Below the pieces are notes generated by a model. That model was not told the DNA's origin, searched no databases, and worked only from the letters and a program-made list of their open reading frames with translations. Positions 35,148-44,722 of a stretch of DNA of 64,000 bases are shown here, piece by piece. Positions within the stretch are counted from its first letter, which is position 1. The number at the start of each line of letters is the position of its first letter. The DNA lies in assembly GCF_013408525.1 (NCBI RefSeq), contig NZ_JACBZM010000001.1:4785001-4849000 (forward strand). Direction: 5' to 3'. The position numbers and the translations under genes are program-made. Source of the stretch: Nocardioides aromaticivorans (GTDB lineage Bacteria; Actinomycetota; Actinomycetes; Propionibacteriales; Nocardioidaceae).

Positions 35148-36509
35148 TCACTCCGCGGGCGGGATGTTCTGGTTGTGCCGGAACACGTTGGTCGGGTCCC
35201 AGGCCTTCTTCAGCTCACGCAGCCGCTGGTAGGTCTCGCGGCCGTACGCCGCCTCGACGCGCAGCAGGCCCTCGTCGCCGATAAAGTTGAGGTAGGCGTG
35301 CCCGGTGCTCCACGGCTTCACCGATCCCGCGAGGCGGCGCGTGAAGGCGATGTTCGTCTCGTCCTGGGCGTGGTCGGGCGGCCACATCGACAGGTAGTGC
35401 AGGTTCCACGGGGACTGGCGGTTGCCGAAGGCGGTCGCGTCGTCGTCCACGCGGGCGATCGCGCCGCCGCCCGCGACGATGATGATCTGGCTCAACGGCG
35501 AGACGGGCGGCATCGCGTGAGCGAGGTAGGTGTCGACCGCCTCGTCCGGGAAGGAGCTTAGGAAGTCGCCGCTCCAGTAGTTGTGCATCCCCTTGACGTT
35601 CGGCGGGTCGAGCAGCTGCTGGACGGCGACGTAGGGCATCGGCTGGACCAGGTTGGCAGCGGGCGGGCCGAACTCGGTGAGCGGGGCGAGGACCTCGCGT
35701 CCCTCGTCGACGTCGCCGGCGTAGAGGAGCAGCACGCCGACGGCCGGCTGTCCGCGGGCGGGCTCGGGCACGAACTCCTCGGGCGGGGCGGTGATCAGCG
35801 CGACGCCGGAGCCGACCTCGTCGGGAGCGGTCAGCATGAAGTCCCGCCAATGGGTCAGCACCTCCCTGGCCTGGAAGCCCGGGTAGAGCAGCATGCCGCC
35901 GTACACGATCGGCCCCACCTCGTGCAGGCGGAAGGTGAACTCGGTGACGACACCGAAGTTGCCTCCGCCGCCGCGGATCGCCCAGAACAGGTCCGGGTTC
36001 TCGCTCTCCGACGCGGTCACGATGTCGCCGGAGGCGGTGACGACCTCGGCCGCGAGCAGGTTGTCGCACGTGAACCCGAGCTTGCGCTCGAGCCAGCCGC
36101 TGCCGCTGCCCAGCGAGAGCCCGCCGACGCCCGTCGTGGACACGCGGCCACCCGTCACGGCGAGGCCGTGCTCCTGCGTCGCCGCGTCGACCATCCCCCA
36201 GGTGGCGCCGCCGCCGACCCGCGCCGTCCTGGCGTCGGGATCGACCACCACGTGGGCGAGCGGCCGCAGGTCAACGCAGACACCGCCGTCGATGACGGCG
36301 GCGCCGGTGACGCCGTGGCCGCCGCCGTACACGGAGATGCCGAGTCCGTCCGCGAGCGCCTGCGTGATCGCGTCGGCGACCTCCTGCGCAGAGGCGCACT
36401 TCACGATCCGGGCCGGGGACCGGTCGATCAGCCCGTTGAAGACGGTCCGGGCCTCGTCGTAGCCGGGATCACCCGGACGCAGGACGGTGCTGGATGAGAT
36501 CTCGGTCAA
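35148..36509 (-). CDS. FAD-linked oxidase (berberine-bridge type)
   Basis: A 453-residue FAD-dependent oxidase. The PCMH-type FAD domain shows YGGGHGVTGAAV (about 75-86) with the His that usually carries covalent FAD. GGLSLGSGSGWLERKLGFTCDNL and WAIRGGGGNFGVVTEF follow. The C-terminal BBE segment is YNFIG/YGRETYQRLRELKKAWDPTNVFRHNQNI-like. The second covalent Cys seen in bicovalent members is missing (GRVSTTG). The likely start is the TTG at 36509, preceded by GGAGG. Substrates of this family are sugars, alkaloids or other alcohols, so its target is unknown. Confidence 0.85.
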   Translation of the reverse strand: MTEISSSTVLRPGDPGYDEARTVFNGLIDRSPARIVKCASAQEVADAITQALADGLGISVYGGGHGVTGAAVIDGGVCVDLRPLAHVVVDPDARTARVGGGATWGMVDAATQEHGLAVTGGRVSTTGVGGLSLGSGSGWLERKLGFTCDNLLAAEVVTASGDIVTASESENPDLFWAIRGGGGNFGVVTEFTFRLHEVGPIVYGGMLLYPGFQAREVLTHWRDFMLTAPDEVGSGVALITAPPEEFVPEPARGQPAVGVLLLYAGDVDEGREVLAPLTEFGPPAANLVQPMPYVAVQQLLDPPNVKGMHNYWSGDFLSSFPDEAVDTYLAHAMPPVSPLSQIIIVAGGGAIARVDDDATAFGNRQSPWNLHYLSMWPPDHAQDETNIAFTRRLAGSVKPWSTGHAYLNFIGDEGLLRVEAAYGRETYQRLRELKKAWDPTNVFRHNQNIPPAE

Positions 36510-36572
36510 GGGGTGCCTCCTCGGACGGCCCGAGAAAGGTCTGACGCTCCATGCTGCGCCCGCCCGCCAGCG

Positions 36573-36602
36573 GTGGCAATGACCCGGACGGGTGGTTGCC
36601 AC
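36573..36602 (-). terminator. Hairpin downstream of the 131-aa membrane protein gene
   Basis: Arms GTGGCAA and TTGCCAC enclose an inner CCCG/CGGG pair. It lies just after the stop of the minus-strand gene at 36610 and before the FAD-oxidase gene, so it probably ends the small membrane-protein transcript. No T-tract follows. Confidence 0.45.
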
Positions 36603-36609
36603 GAGCGGA

Positions 36610-37005
36610 TCAGCGCAGTTCGACCAGTCGCACGAGGTCCTCGTCCTCGAAGTCCTGGCCGCCGCCCTCGACGTGCGCCGTCGCCACACCGATGCGCCGG
36701 CAGAAGTCGAAGACCTGGTCCTCGACGAGGTGGGTGCGGAACCAGACCAGGTCGCCGTCGAGGTCGGCGGCGTGCCGGTGCTCGTACGTCGCGACCGTCC
36801 CCATGTCGGAGCGCCGGAGTAGGCGGACAGTGGAGCGCTGCCGGAGCGGCAGGATGTAGACGCCCAGCGTCACGAAGTAGAGCGCTCCGCCCGCCGCGAT
36901 CCAGCCTGCCTTCCTCCCCCGCCGGATCGGCTCGTACTCCACCTCGATCGCGAACCAGCGGCCGGCGACGTCGGCCGTCGTGACCCCGGCCGCGGGCTCG
37001 GTCAC
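36610..37005 (-). CDS. Small membrane-associated protein
   Basis: A 131-residue protein starting at GTG 37005, which overlaps the stop of the preceding small gene by 4 bases. It has one or two hydrophobic segments (about 38-58, AGWIAAGGALYFVTLGVYILPL). The rest is a soluble alpha/beta domain with a conserved-looking RTHLVEDQVFDFCRRIGVATAHVEGGGQDFEDEDL. The family is not recognised. It is probably in the same transcript as the upstream 58-residue protein. Confidence 0.65.
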   Translation of the reverse strand: MTEPAAGVTTADVAGRWFAIEVEYEPIRRGRKAGWIAAGGALYFVTLGVYILPLRQRSTVRLLRRSDMGTVATYEHRHAADLDGDLVWFRTHLVEDQVFDFCRRIGVATAHVEGGGQDFEDEDLVRLVELR

Positions 37006-37178
37006 GACACTCCGTACGGACGCTCGTCGGCGACGTACCAGACGGTCCAGGCGACCGGGAAGAAGACGGCCGCCACCGCGGCGACACCGCGCCCGCTCCC
37101 CCGGCGCCGTTGCCCCTGCCAGGTCAGCGCCGCCGGCACGCCCAGCACCACGACGAGTGCGGCCAGCATCAGGATCAC
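37002..37178 (-). CDS. Small two-helix membrane protein
   Basis: A 58-residue protein from GTG 37178 (VILMLAALVVVLGVPAALTW). It has two hydrophobic segments (about 1-19 and 32-48) separated by a basic loop QGQRRRGSGRG. The stop overlaps the next gene's GTG. The start is uncertain (an ATG 9 bases later also works). Confidence 0.55.
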   Translation of the reverse strand: MILMLAALVVVLGVPAALTWQGQRRRGSGRGVAAVAAVFFPVAWTVWYVADERPYGVS

Positions 37179-37300
37179 CAGGCCAGTGTCCCTCGACCAC
37201 GTCGACCTCGCCAGGAGATCCGCGGAACGCCGATGTGGCCGTTTCCCGGTGCGGTCCACGCGCGACAGCGACACTGGGGCTCCTGAACGAGGAGGAAGCG

Positions 37301-37612
37301 ATGAGCTCGGACGACATGCACGGGGCGGCCTCGGCACCCGAGGCCGGCCGGGGGCTCGCGGCCGCGGACCGGGTCCCGCTCTACCTGTTCGGGCTCACCC
37401 TGCTCGTGATCGTCGCCTTCGTCGCCGGGGTCGCGCAGTTCGAGGCGACCGAGTGCAGCGGGCCGGAGGACGGCGAGTGCGACATGGCGGCCTTCGGCGG
37501 CATCTTCTGGGCGCTGTGTGCCTTCACCGCCGGCGTGGTCGCGATCGTCGTCGCCGAGGTCGTCCGGGCCGTTCGGAGGCGCACCGGACGCGCCCCCGCC
37601 GGCGTCAGGTGA
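37301..37612 (+). CDS. Small two-helix membrane protein
   Basis: A 103-residue protein preceded by GGAGGAAGCG. It has two membrane segments (about 25-45 and 67-90) with an acidic loop between them containing two cysteines (ECSGPEDGECD). The C-terminus is basic ([12 protein letters not shown]). It overlaps the convergent glycosyltransferase-like gene by 8 bases. The function is unknown. Confidence 0.7.
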   Translation: MSSDDMHGAASAPEAGRGLAAADRVPLYLFGLTLLVIVAFVAGVAQFEATECSGPEDGECDMAAFGGIFWALCAFTAGVVAIVVAEVVRAVRRRTGRAPAGVR

Positions 37613-39257
37613 GGTCCGGGTTGACCTGCACCTCGCACAGCACCACCCCGTCGACCTCGAACTGCTTGACGCTGTCGAACTTCGGCCACGGGTCGCGGCG
37701 CCAGTTCATCAGTGTGTAGATGCCGAAGTCGGGCTTGCCCTCGGGGAGGACCTCCAGCTGCTTCGAGCGGTACTGCTCGAGCTGGCCGTCGACGCCCCAG
37801 CGGTTCTGGACGGTGGCCTTCTTCTTCGAGGTGTAGTCGCGCCAGTGGTCGTCGAGCCACAGCATCGCGTCGCGCGTGCAGGCGGCCCAGTAGTCGGTCT
37901 CGAACTGCGTGTGCTGCTTCTCGAAGCCGCCGGTCGCGGCGTTGAAGTACATGTACTCGTACGGGTAGATCCGGGCCACGCCGACGAGCACCTGCACCTG
38001 CGCGGCGACCGCCACGAGCACGGCGACGCCGGCCGCCCACGGCCGCCAGCGCACCGATGCGCCCTCGCGCAGCAGCCAGCCGACGCCCACGACCAGCGCG
38101 TACGCCGCCAGCAGCAGCATCGGCGGGACCACGAAGAGGAAGTGGCGCAGGGCGTTGTAGAGCGTCGGGTCGAGCGCGATCAGCGCGAGCACCGGGAAGA
38201 GGAACGCACCGAGCAGGGCGATGTCGGAGGCGGTGCCGCGGCGTCGTACCAGGTCGACGAGGGCCAGCGCCGTGCCGGCGAGGGCCAGCAGCACCGAGAG
38301 CCACGGCGATCCCTGCCACAGCCAGGTCGGGACGTAGTCGCGTGGCAGCATCATCGCCTCGACCATCTCGCCCTTGTAGAGGATCGGGTCGTCCCAGGGG
38401 TACTTCGACATCGACGCGATCGCGGTGGGCAGGCCACCGACCGGGTTCAGGAAGACATAGGGCCAGACCGCCAGGATGGTGAGGTACGACGCCAGCCCGA
38501 CCACACCCGCACCGGCGGCCACCCGGCGCAGACCCGCCGCGTCACGGCCGTGGAGCAGCCACCACGCCAGGGCGAGGACCCCGACGACCGGGACCCACAG
38601 CAGCGCGATCACCCGGATCGAGACGGCCATGCCGAACACGACCCCCAGGACCGCCAGGCTGCGCCACGGCAACCGGTCGGGCTCCTCCTCCCACCGTCGC
38701 GCCAGGCGGATCGTCAGCCACAGGACGGCGAGCATCGCGACCGCGAGCGTGGTGTCCTTGGAGTTGGTGAGGATCGCGCCGGTCCAGCGGGGGTAGAGCG
38801 CGAGCGCGAGGGCGGCGGTGAGGGCGAACCACCACGCGCCCTGCTCGCTGATCCGCCGCGAGCCACGGGCGATCTCGAGGGCGCACAGCGCCATGAGAGC
38901 GACGCCGAGGACGCCGGTGAGGCCGCAGACCAGCGACCGGACCGTCCACGGGTCGGCGTCGAACAGCCGCCCCGCACCCGACTGGAACGCGGCGACGACG
39001 GTCTCGAAGAAGGGTCCGTGCTGCGGGAGCTGTGTCTTCTCGGGGTAGTCGAGGAAGCTGCGGTCGCTGCCGAGGCTGAGGTACCAGTCGAGGACGCGGT
39101 GCCCGTAGTCGTTCTGCAGCGGCTCGTCGAAGGTGCGACCGTGGACGTCCGCCTGGGTCAGGACGAAGCCGACGAGCAGCAGCAGGAGCAGGCCGAGGAG
39201 GACCTGGGGAGCACGACGCAGCACCACGCGAGGATAGGCGGCCCACCGTGACCGCAC
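37605..39257 (-). CDS. Polytopic GT39/PMT-like membrane glycosyltransferase
   Basis: A 550-residue membrane protein with about 10 predicted membrane helices. Residues 40-90 form the first extracytoplasmic loop, with an acidic DEP (TFDEPLQNDYGHRVLDWY) as in GT39 and related GT-C enzymes. A C-terminal soluble tail (about 440-550) is rich in aromatic residues (IYPYEYMYFNAATGGFEKQHTQFETDYW). GT-C proteins use lipid-linked sugars to glycosylate outside the membrane, which suggests envelope or protein glycosylation here, acceptor unknown. The start is GTG 39257. Confidence 0.75.
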   Translation of the reverse strand: MRSRWAAYPRVVLRRAPQVLLGLLLLLLVGFVLTQADVHGRTFDEPLQNDYGHRVLDWYLSLGSDRSFLDYPEKTQLPQHGPFFETVVAAFQSGAGRLFDADPWTVRSLVCGLTGVLGVALMALCALEIARGSRRISEQGAWWFALTAALALALYPRWTGAILTNSKDTTLAVAMLAVLWLTIRLARRWEEEPDRLPWRSLAVLGVVFGMAVSIRVIALLWVPVVGVLALAWWLLHGRDAAGLRRVAAGAGVVGLASYLTILAVWPYVFLNPVGGLPTAIASMSKYPWDDPILYKGEMVEAMMLPRDYVPTWLWQGSPWLSVLLALAGTALALVDLVRRRGTASDIALLGAFLFPVLALIALDPTLYNALRHFLFVVPPMLLLAAYALVVGVGWLLREGASVRWRPWAAGVAVLVAVAAQVQVLVGVARIYPYEYMYFNAATGGFEKQHTQFETDYWAACTRDAMLWLDDHWRDYTSKKKATVQNRWGVDGQLEQYRSKQLEVLPEGKPDFGIYTLMNWRRDPWPKFDSVKQFEVDGVVLCEVQVNPDLT

Positions 39258-39262
39258 CGTCA

Positions 39263-39281
39263 GGCGCCCCGATGGGGCGCC
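39263..39281 (-). terminator. Hairpin after hsaF
   Basis: GGCGCCCC-GAT-GGGGCGCC is a perfect 8-bp stem with a 3-base loop. It lies 15 bases after the hsaF stop and 5 bases before the divergent-reading glycosyltransferase start codon. It probably ends the hsaE-G-F transcript. Confidence 0.6.
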
Positions 39282-39296
39282 CGACTGGCGCGAAGG

Positions 39297-40385
39297 TCAC
39301 ACGGTGACAGGTGCCTCCTGGGCGGCGCGGAGCTGCAGCGCGATGTCGATGAGCTGGTCCTCCTGGCCACCGATCAGCTTGCGCTTGCCGGCCTCCAGCA
39401 GGATCTGCGCGCCCGAGACGCCGTAGCGCTCGGCGGCGTTGCCCGCGTGCTTGAGGAACGAGGAGTAGACGCCGGCGTACCCCATCATCAGGGTCATCCG
39501 GTCGAGCTGGCACTCCTCCGGCATGGCCGGCTTGATGACGTCCTCGGACGCGTCGACGATCTTCAGGAAGTCGACACCGGTGGTCCACCCGAGCTTGTCG
39601 CACACGCCGACGAACGCCTCGAGGGGCGTGTTGCCGGCGCCGGCGCCGAAGCGGCGGACCGAGCCGTCGATCTGGGTGGCGCCCGCGCGGGCGGCGATGA
39701 CGGTGTTGGAGACACCGAGGCCGAGGTTCTCGTGGCCGTGGAAGCCGACATCGGCCTGGCCGCCGATCTCGGCGACGACGGCCGCGACCCGGTCCGCGGT
39801 CTGCTCCATGATCAGCGCGCCGGCGGAGTCGACGACGTAGACGCACTGGCAGCCGGCGTCGACCATGATCCGCGCCTGCTTCGCCAGCACCTCGGGCGAC
39901 TGCGTGTGGCTCATCATCAGGAAGCCGACGGTCTCCAGGCCGAGCTCGCGCGCGAGGCCGAAGTGCTGGATCGAGACGTCGGCCTCGGTGCAGTGCGTCG
40001 CCACCCGGCAGATCTGGCCGCCGTTGTCCTGCGCGGCGCGGATGTCGTCCTTGGTGCCGAGGCCCGGCAGCATCAGGAAGGCGATCTTGGCCCGCTTGGC
40101 CGTCTCGGCCGCGATCCTGATCAGCTCCTGCTCCGGGGTGCGGGAGAAGCCGTAGTTGAACGAGGAGCCGCCCAGCCCGTCGCCGTGGGTGACCTCGATG
40201 ACCGGGACGCCTGACTCGTCGAGCGCGCGCACGATGTCCTCGACCTCCTGGCCGGTGAACTGGTGCCGCTTGTGGTGCGAGCCGTCGCGCAGGCAGGTGT
40301 CGGTCAGGCGCAGGTCGAGCTTGCCGAACGGCTCGTCGCCGTGGATCCCCGACCAGGTGCGGGCGAGTGCGTTGATGTCGGTCAT
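39297..40385 (-). CDS. hsaF: 4-Hydroxy-2-oxoacid aldolase HsaF
   Basis: A 362-residue aldolase of the DmpG/HsaF type with the metal-binding [15 protein letters not shown] (about 27-41), the [12 protein letters not shown]is pair, and [17 protein letters not shown]. It cleaves 4-hydroxy-2-oxohexanoate to pyruvate and propionaldehyde and channels the aldehyde to its partner HsaG. The ATG follows the hsaG stop by 2 bases. Confidence 0.94.
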   Translation of the reverse strand: MTDINALARTWSGIHGDEPFGKLDLRLTDTCLRDGSHHKRHQFTGQEVEDIVRALDESGVPVIEVTHGDGLGGSSFNYGFSRTPEQELIRIAAETAKRAKIAFLMLPGLGTKDDIRAAQDNGGQICRVATHCTEADVSIQHFGLARELGLETVGFLMMSHTQSPEVLAKQARIMVDAGCQCVYVVDSAGALIMEQTADRVAAVVAEIGGQADVGFHGHENLGLGVSNTVIAARAGATQIDGSVRRFGAGAGNTPLEAFVGVCDKLGWTTGVDFLKIVDASEDVIKPAMPEECQLDRMTLMMGYAGVYSSFLKHAGNAAERYGVSGAQILLEAGKRKLIGGQEDQLIDIALQLRAAQEAPVTV

Positions 40386-40387
40386 GG

Positions 40388-41293
40388 TCAGTTGGCTCCC
40401 AGGATCGAGCGGGCGATGTTCTGGCCGACCTGGGTGGCGGCGGCCGTCATGATGTCGAGGTTGCCGGCGTACGGCGGAAGGAAGTCGCCTGCACCCTCCA
40501 CCTCGACGAAGATGGAGACCCGGCGCATGCCCCGCGTGAAGTCGGACGGGCCGTCGAACTGCGGCTCCTGCAGCAGCCGGTAGCCGGGGACGTACTCCTG
40601 GACGGCCTTCTCCATCCGGTGCACGGACTCCGCGATCGCGTCGGTGTCGGCGTCCGGGTCGACCGCGCAGAAGATCGTGTCGCGCATGATCATCGGCGGC
40701 TCGGCCGGGTTGAGGATGATGATCGCCTTGCCCTTCTCGGCGCCACCGATGCTCTCGACGCCGGCCGAGGTGGTCCGGGTGAACTCGTCGATGTTGGCCC
40801 GGGTGCCCGGGCCGGCCGACGCGGAGGAGACGGAGGCGACGATCTCGGCGTACGGCACCGGGGTGACCCGCGAGACCGCGTTGACCATCGGGATCGTGGC
40901 CTGGCCGCCGCAGGTGATCATGTTGACGTTGAGCGCGCCCACGTGCTCCTCGCCGTTGACCGGCGGGATGACGGCGGGGCCGACCGCGGCCGGGGTCAGG
41001 TCGATGGCGCGGATGCCGGCCTCGGCGTACCGGGGCGCGTACTCGCGGTGGACGTAGGCCGAGGTGGCCTCGAAGAGCAGGTCCGGGAGCTCGTCCTGCT
41101 TGAGCAGCCAGTCGACGCCCTCGTGGCTGGCGACGAGGCCCTTGTCGGCGGCGAGGCGGAGGCCCTCGGACGCCGGGTCGACGCCGATCATCCACCGCGG
41201 CTCGATCACGTCGCTCCGGAGCAGCTTGTAGAGCAGGTCCGTGCCGATGTTGCCGGGGCCGACGATCGCGGCCGTCAGCTTCTTTCCACTCAC
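40388..41293 (-). CDS. hsaG: Acylating aldehyde dehydrogenase HsaG
   Basis: A 301-residue enzyme of the DmpF type. It has the NAD motif [11 protein letters not shown] (about 11-21), and the catalytic Cys in [16 protein letters not shown]/CoA-site motifs include [14 protein letters not shown]. It turns propionaldehyde from HsaF into propionyl-CoA. It begins at GTG with GAGGAG upstream and lies 3 bases after hsaE. Confidence 0.94.
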   Translation of the reverse strand: MSGKKLTAAIVGPGNIGTDLLYKLLRSDVIEPRWMIGVDPASEGLRLAADKGLVASHEGVDWLLKQDELPDLLFEATSAYVHREYAPRYAEAGIRAIDLTPAAVGPAVIPPVNGEEHVGALNVNMITCGGQATIPMVNAVSRVTPVPYAEIVASVSSASAGPGTRANIDEFTRTTSAGVESIGGAEKGKAIIILNPAEPPMIMRDTIFCAVDPDADTDAIAESVHRMEKAVQEYVPGYRLLQEPQFDGPSDFTRGMRRVSIFVEVEGAGDFLPPYAGNLDIMTAAATQVGQNIARSILGAN

Positions 41294-41296
41294 GTC

Positions 41297-42100
41297 TTAC
41301 TCCTCGAACGAGACGGTCAGGGGCGCGAACCCGCTGATGGACGCCGTGACCCGGTCACCCGGGGCGAACGGCACGAAGGGGCCGAGGGCCCCGGACAGGA
41401 TCAGGTGGCCCGCCCGCAGCGGGTCACCGAACCGGGCGGCCTGGACGGCCAGCCAGCGCAGGGCCTCGAGCGGGTCACCGAGGCACGCCGCACCGTTGCC
41501 GGACGAGCGCTCCTCGCCGTTGATGGTGAGGGACATGACGACGTCACGGGGCTCGATCCCGCTCAGCGGGAGTCCGTCGCGGCCGACGACGAACAGGCCG
41601 CTGGAGGCGTTGTCGGCGACGGTGTCGGTGAAGCCGATGTCCCAGCTCTCGATGCGGGAGTCGACGATCTCGAGCGCCGGCAGGGCGACGTCGACGGCCC
41701 CGCGGACCAGCTCGAGGGTGATCTCCTCCTCCGGTACGTCGATGTCGCGGGCCAGCACGAACGCGACCTCGGCCTCGACCCGCGGCTGGACGAGCGTGCG
41801 CATCGAGATCGGCGTGCCGTCCACACCGTCGCTCACGTCCATGTCGGAGAGCAGGTAGCCGAAGTCCGGCTGGTCGACGCCGAGCTGCTTCTGCACGGCC
41901 TCGGACGTGGCACCGATCTTGCGGCCCACGACCCTCACTCCCCCGGCGATCCGGGCCTGCACGAGGCCCTGCTGGACGGCATAGGCTGCCGGGAGGTCGT
42001 CGGTGCCGATCAGGTCACGCACGGCGGCGCACGGCACGCGGGTCGCCTGGGCCGTCGCAAGGCGCTCGACGGCGGCCGAGATCGCGTCTGGTGGGGTCAC
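41297..42100 (-). CDS. hsaE: 2-Hydroxypentadienoate-type hydratase HsaE
   Basis: A 267-residue hydratase of the MhpD/DmpE family ([65 protein letters not shown]). It hydrates the dienoate released by HsaD to 4-hydroxy-2-oxohexanoate. It is first in the hsaE-G-F operon. Its GTG start lies 6 bases after TAGTAT, so it is probably leaderless and under the shared KstR box. Confidence 0.93.
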   Translation of the reverse strand: MTPPDAISAAVERLATAQATRVPCAAVRDLIGTDDLPAAYAVQQGLVQARIAGGVRVVGRKIGATSEAVQKQLGVDQPDFGYLLSDMDVSDGVDGTPISMRTLVQPRVEAEVAFVLARDIDVPEEEITLELVRGAVDVALPALEIVDSRIESWDIGFTDTVADNASSGLFVVGRDGLPLSGIEPRDVVMSLTINGEERSSGNGAACLGDPLEALRWLAVQAARFGDPLRAGHLILSGALGPFVPFAPGDRVTASISGFAPLTVSFEE

Positions 42101-42110
42101 ACGGACATAC

Positions 42111-42124
42111 TAGAACCTGTTACA
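42111..42124. promoter_or_regulatory. KstR-type operator between hsaE and kstD
   Basis: TAGAACCTGTTACA matches the TnnAACnnGTTnnA consensus completely. It overlaps the hsaE -10 (TAGTAT, 42112-42107, minus strand) and the kstD -10 (TACAGT, 42121-42126), so one repressor dimer could silence both directions. Confidence 0.82.
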
Positions 42125-42133
42125 GTTTTTCGC

Positions 42134-43831
42134 ATGAAGGAGTCCTACGACGTCGTGGTCGTCGGCGCCGGTGGCGCCGGCATGGCCGCCGCCCTCGCCG
42201 CCTCCCGCAAGGGCCTCGACACCGTGCTGGTCGAGAAGAGCAAGTACTTCGGCGGCTCCACCGCCCGCTCCGGCGGCGGCGTCTGGATCCCCAGTAACTA
42301 CGCCCTCAAGGCCGCAGGACAAGACGATCCCGGTGACCGGGACAAGGCCAAGACCTATCTCGACTCGATCGTCGGAGACGTCGTCCCGAAGGTCCGCCGC
42401 GACACCTACATCGACCGCGGCCCCGAGGTCATGGACTTCATCCGCGACAACACCCCGCTCACGTTCACCTGGGTTCCCGAGTACGCCGACTACCTGCCCG
42501 AGCAGCCCGGCGGCCGCGCGCGCGGTCGCAGCGTCGAGCCGGTGCCCATGGACGCACGCTTCCTCGGCGAGGAGCTGGAGCGCCTGCACCCGCCGTACAC
42601 GAAGGCCCCGGCCAACCTGATCGTGATGCAGCGCGACTACCGCAAGATCAGCCTCGGCCTGCGCACCATCAAGGGCCCGCTCACGATGATCCGCGTGATG
42701 CTCAAGCGGGTCCTTTCGCTCCTGCTCGGCAAGAAGATGTTCGCGATGGGCAACGCGATCGCGATCGGCCTGCGCCAGGGCCTGCGGGACGCCGGTGTCC
42801 CCGTCGAGTACGAGACCTCGCTGCAGGACCTGCTCGTCGAGGACGGCCGCGTGGTCGGCGTCGTCGTGGAGCGGGACGGTGAGCGTCGCGAGATCCGCGC
42901 GAGCCGCGGCGTGATCCTCGGCTCCGGCGGCTTCGAGCACAGCCAGGAGCTGCGCGAGAAGTTCCTCCCCCAGCCCACCTCGACCGAGTGGTCGACGGGC
43001 GCCGTCTCCAACACGGGCGGCGGCCTCCTGGCCGGGACGGCGGCCGGCGCGGCCACCGACCTGCTCGACGACGCCTGGTGGGGCCCCACGATCCCGCTCC
43101 CGGGACGCGCGTGGTTCTGCCTCGCCGAGCGCAACCTGCCCGGCTCGATCATGGTCAACGCCGCCGGCAAGCGGTACATGAACGAGGCGCTGCCGTACGT
43201 CGAGGCGACCCACGAGATGTACAAGGGCGAGGCCACCGGCGTGAGCCACGTGCCGTCGTACCTCGTGTTCGACCAGACCTACCGCAACCGCTACCTCTTC
43301 GCCGGCCTCGCCGGCCGCCAGCCCTTCCCGGGGCGCTGGTACAAGGAGGGCGTGGTCACGCGCGCCGACTCGCTGGCCGAGCTCGCCGACAAGCTGGGCC
43401 TGCCCGAGGGCTCCCTCGACGTGACCGTCGAGCGGTTCAACGGCTTCGCCCGCTCCGGCGTCGACGAGGACTTCCACCGCGGCGAGAGCGCCTACGACAA
43501 GTACTACTCCGACCCGACCGTCAAGCCGAACTGCTCGCTCGCACCGATCGAGAAGGGCCCGTTCTACGCGGTCAAGATCGTCGCTGGCGACCTCGGCACG
43601 AAGGGCGGCCTCGTCACCGACGAGCGCGCCCGCGTCCTGCGCGAGGACGGCACCGTCATCGAGGGCCTGTACGCCGCCGGCAACGTGTCGTCGGCCGTGA
43701 TGGGCAACACCTACCCCGGCCCGGGCGGCACGATCGGCCCCGCCCTCGTCTTCGGCTACCTCGCCGCCGAGGACATCGCCAACCAGGTCAACGCCAACCA
43801 GGACGTCGCGAACACCGAAGGAACCGACTGA
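42134..43831 (+). CDS. kstD: 3-Ketosteroid delta1-dehydrogenase
   Basis: A 565-residue flavoenzyme. FAD motif GAGGAGMAAA is at residues 11-20, KSKYFGGSTARSGGGVWIPSN follows, and Tyr117/Tyr120 (PEYADYLPEQPGG) are in the region of the conserved active-site Tyr. Near the C-terminus, LYAAGNVSSAVMGNTYPGPGGTIGPALVFGY carries the other active-site Tyr. It introduces the C1-C2 double bond, which together with KshAB (not in this window) opens ring B. TACAGT ends 7 bases before the ATG, so it is probably leaderless. Confidence 0.94.
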   Translation: MKESYDVVVVGAGGAGMAAALAASRKGLDTVLVEKSKYFGGSTARSGGGVWIPSNYALKAAGQDDPGDRDKAKTYLDSIVGDVVPKVRRDTYIDRGPEVMDFIRDNTPLTFTWVPEYADYLPEQPGGRARGRSVEPVPMDARFLGEELERLHPPYTKAPANLIVMQRDYRKISLGLRTIKGPLTMIRVMLKRVLSLLLGKKMFAMGNAIAIGLRQGLRDAGVPVEYETSLQDLLVEDGRVVGVVVERDGERREIRASRGVILGSGGFEHSQELREKFLPQPTSTEWSTGAVSNTGGGLLAGTAAGAATDLLDDAWWGPTIPLPGRAWFCLAERNLPGSIMVNAAGKRYMNEALPYVEATHEMYKGEATGVSHVPSYLVFDQTYRNRYLFAGLAGRQPFPGRWYKEGVVTRADSLAELADKLGLPEGSLDVTVERFNGFARSGVDEDFHRGESAYDKYYSDPTVKPNCSLAPIEKGPFYAVKIVAGDLGTKGGLVTDERARVLREDGTVIEGLYAAGNVSSAVMGNTYPGPGGTIGPALVFGYLAAEDIANQVNANQDVANTEGTD

Positions 43832-44712
43832 TGCCCATCGACCCGTCCGTCGCGATCGGCGCCGACCTCGGCGCCCGCACCTTCAGCTGGACCGAGTCCG
43901 ACGTCCTGCTCTACCACCTCGGCATCGGCGCGGGCGCCCGCGCGGGCGACAACCTCTCCGCGGACGCCCTGCGGTACACGCTCGACGACGCGGCCCTGCA
44001 GGTGCTGCCGTCCTTCGGCGTCGTCGCGCCGACCTTCCACGAGACCGACCCGCCGCCGCTCGACCTGCCCGGCTGCGACATCAACCTCGCCCAGGTCGTC
44101 CACGGCGCCCAGTCCATCTCCGTGTCGGGCCCGCTGCCGACGTCGGGCACCGCGACGATCCGCACCACGCTCACCGACATCTGGGACAAGGTCAAGGCCG
44201 CCGTCATCTGGCAGGAGGGCGTCGCCACGTCCGACGCCACCGGCGAGGAGCTGTGGCGGGTGCGCTCGTCGATCTTCGTCAAGGGCGAGGGCGGCTGGGG
44301 CGGCGACCGGGGCACGGCCACCTCCGTCGAGGTGCCCGAGCGCGAGCCGGACCACGTGTCGTCGTACACGGTGACGCCGCAGCAGGCGCTGCTCTACCGG
44401 CTCTGCGGCGACCGCAACCCGCTGCACGCCGACCCGGACTTCGCGAAGGCCGCCGGCTTCCCCGCCCCGATCCTGCACGGGCTGTGCTCGTGGGGCATCG
44501 TGCTGCGCGAGCTCACCGACGGCATCCTGGGCGGCGACGCCTCGAAGGTCGGTGGGTTCACCGGCCGCTTCTCCGGCGTGGTGTTCCCCGGCGAGACCAT
44601 CCGGGTCTCCGGCTGGCGCACGGACGACGCGATCATCGGGTCCGCGGCCATCGAGGGCGGCGAGCGGGACGGCTCCCCCGTCCTCGCGGACTGCGTGCTG
44701 ACGCCGGCCTGA
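43831..44712 (+). CDS. MaoC-type enoyl-CoA hydratase (Rv3538-like)
   Basis: A 293-residue double hot-dog protein. The C-terminal half carries the hydratase-2 motif YRLCGDRNPLHADPDFAKAAGFPAPILHGLC (about 188-218), with the catalytic Asp and His. It begins ATG with a one-base overlap on the kstD stop. The pairing kstD-MaoC mirrors Rv3537-Rv3538, where the hydratase is proposed to act in side-chain beta-oxidation (named Hsd4B or ChsH3). Confidence 0.88.
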   Translation: MPIDPSVAIGADLGARTFSWTESDVLLYHLGIGAGARAGDNLSADALRYTLDDAALQVLPSFGVVAPTFHETDPPPLDLPGCDINLAQVVHGAQSISVSGPLPTSGTATIRTTLTDIWDKVKAAVIWQEGVATSDATGEELWRVRSSIFVKGEGGWGGDRGTATSVEVPEREPDHVSSYTVTPQQALLYRLCGDRNPLHADPDFAKAAGFPAPILHGLCSWGIVLRELTDGILGGDASKVGGFTGRFSGVVFPGETIRVSGWRTDDAIIGSAAIEGGERDGSPVLADCVLTPA

Positions 44713-44722
44713 GGCCGGACCC

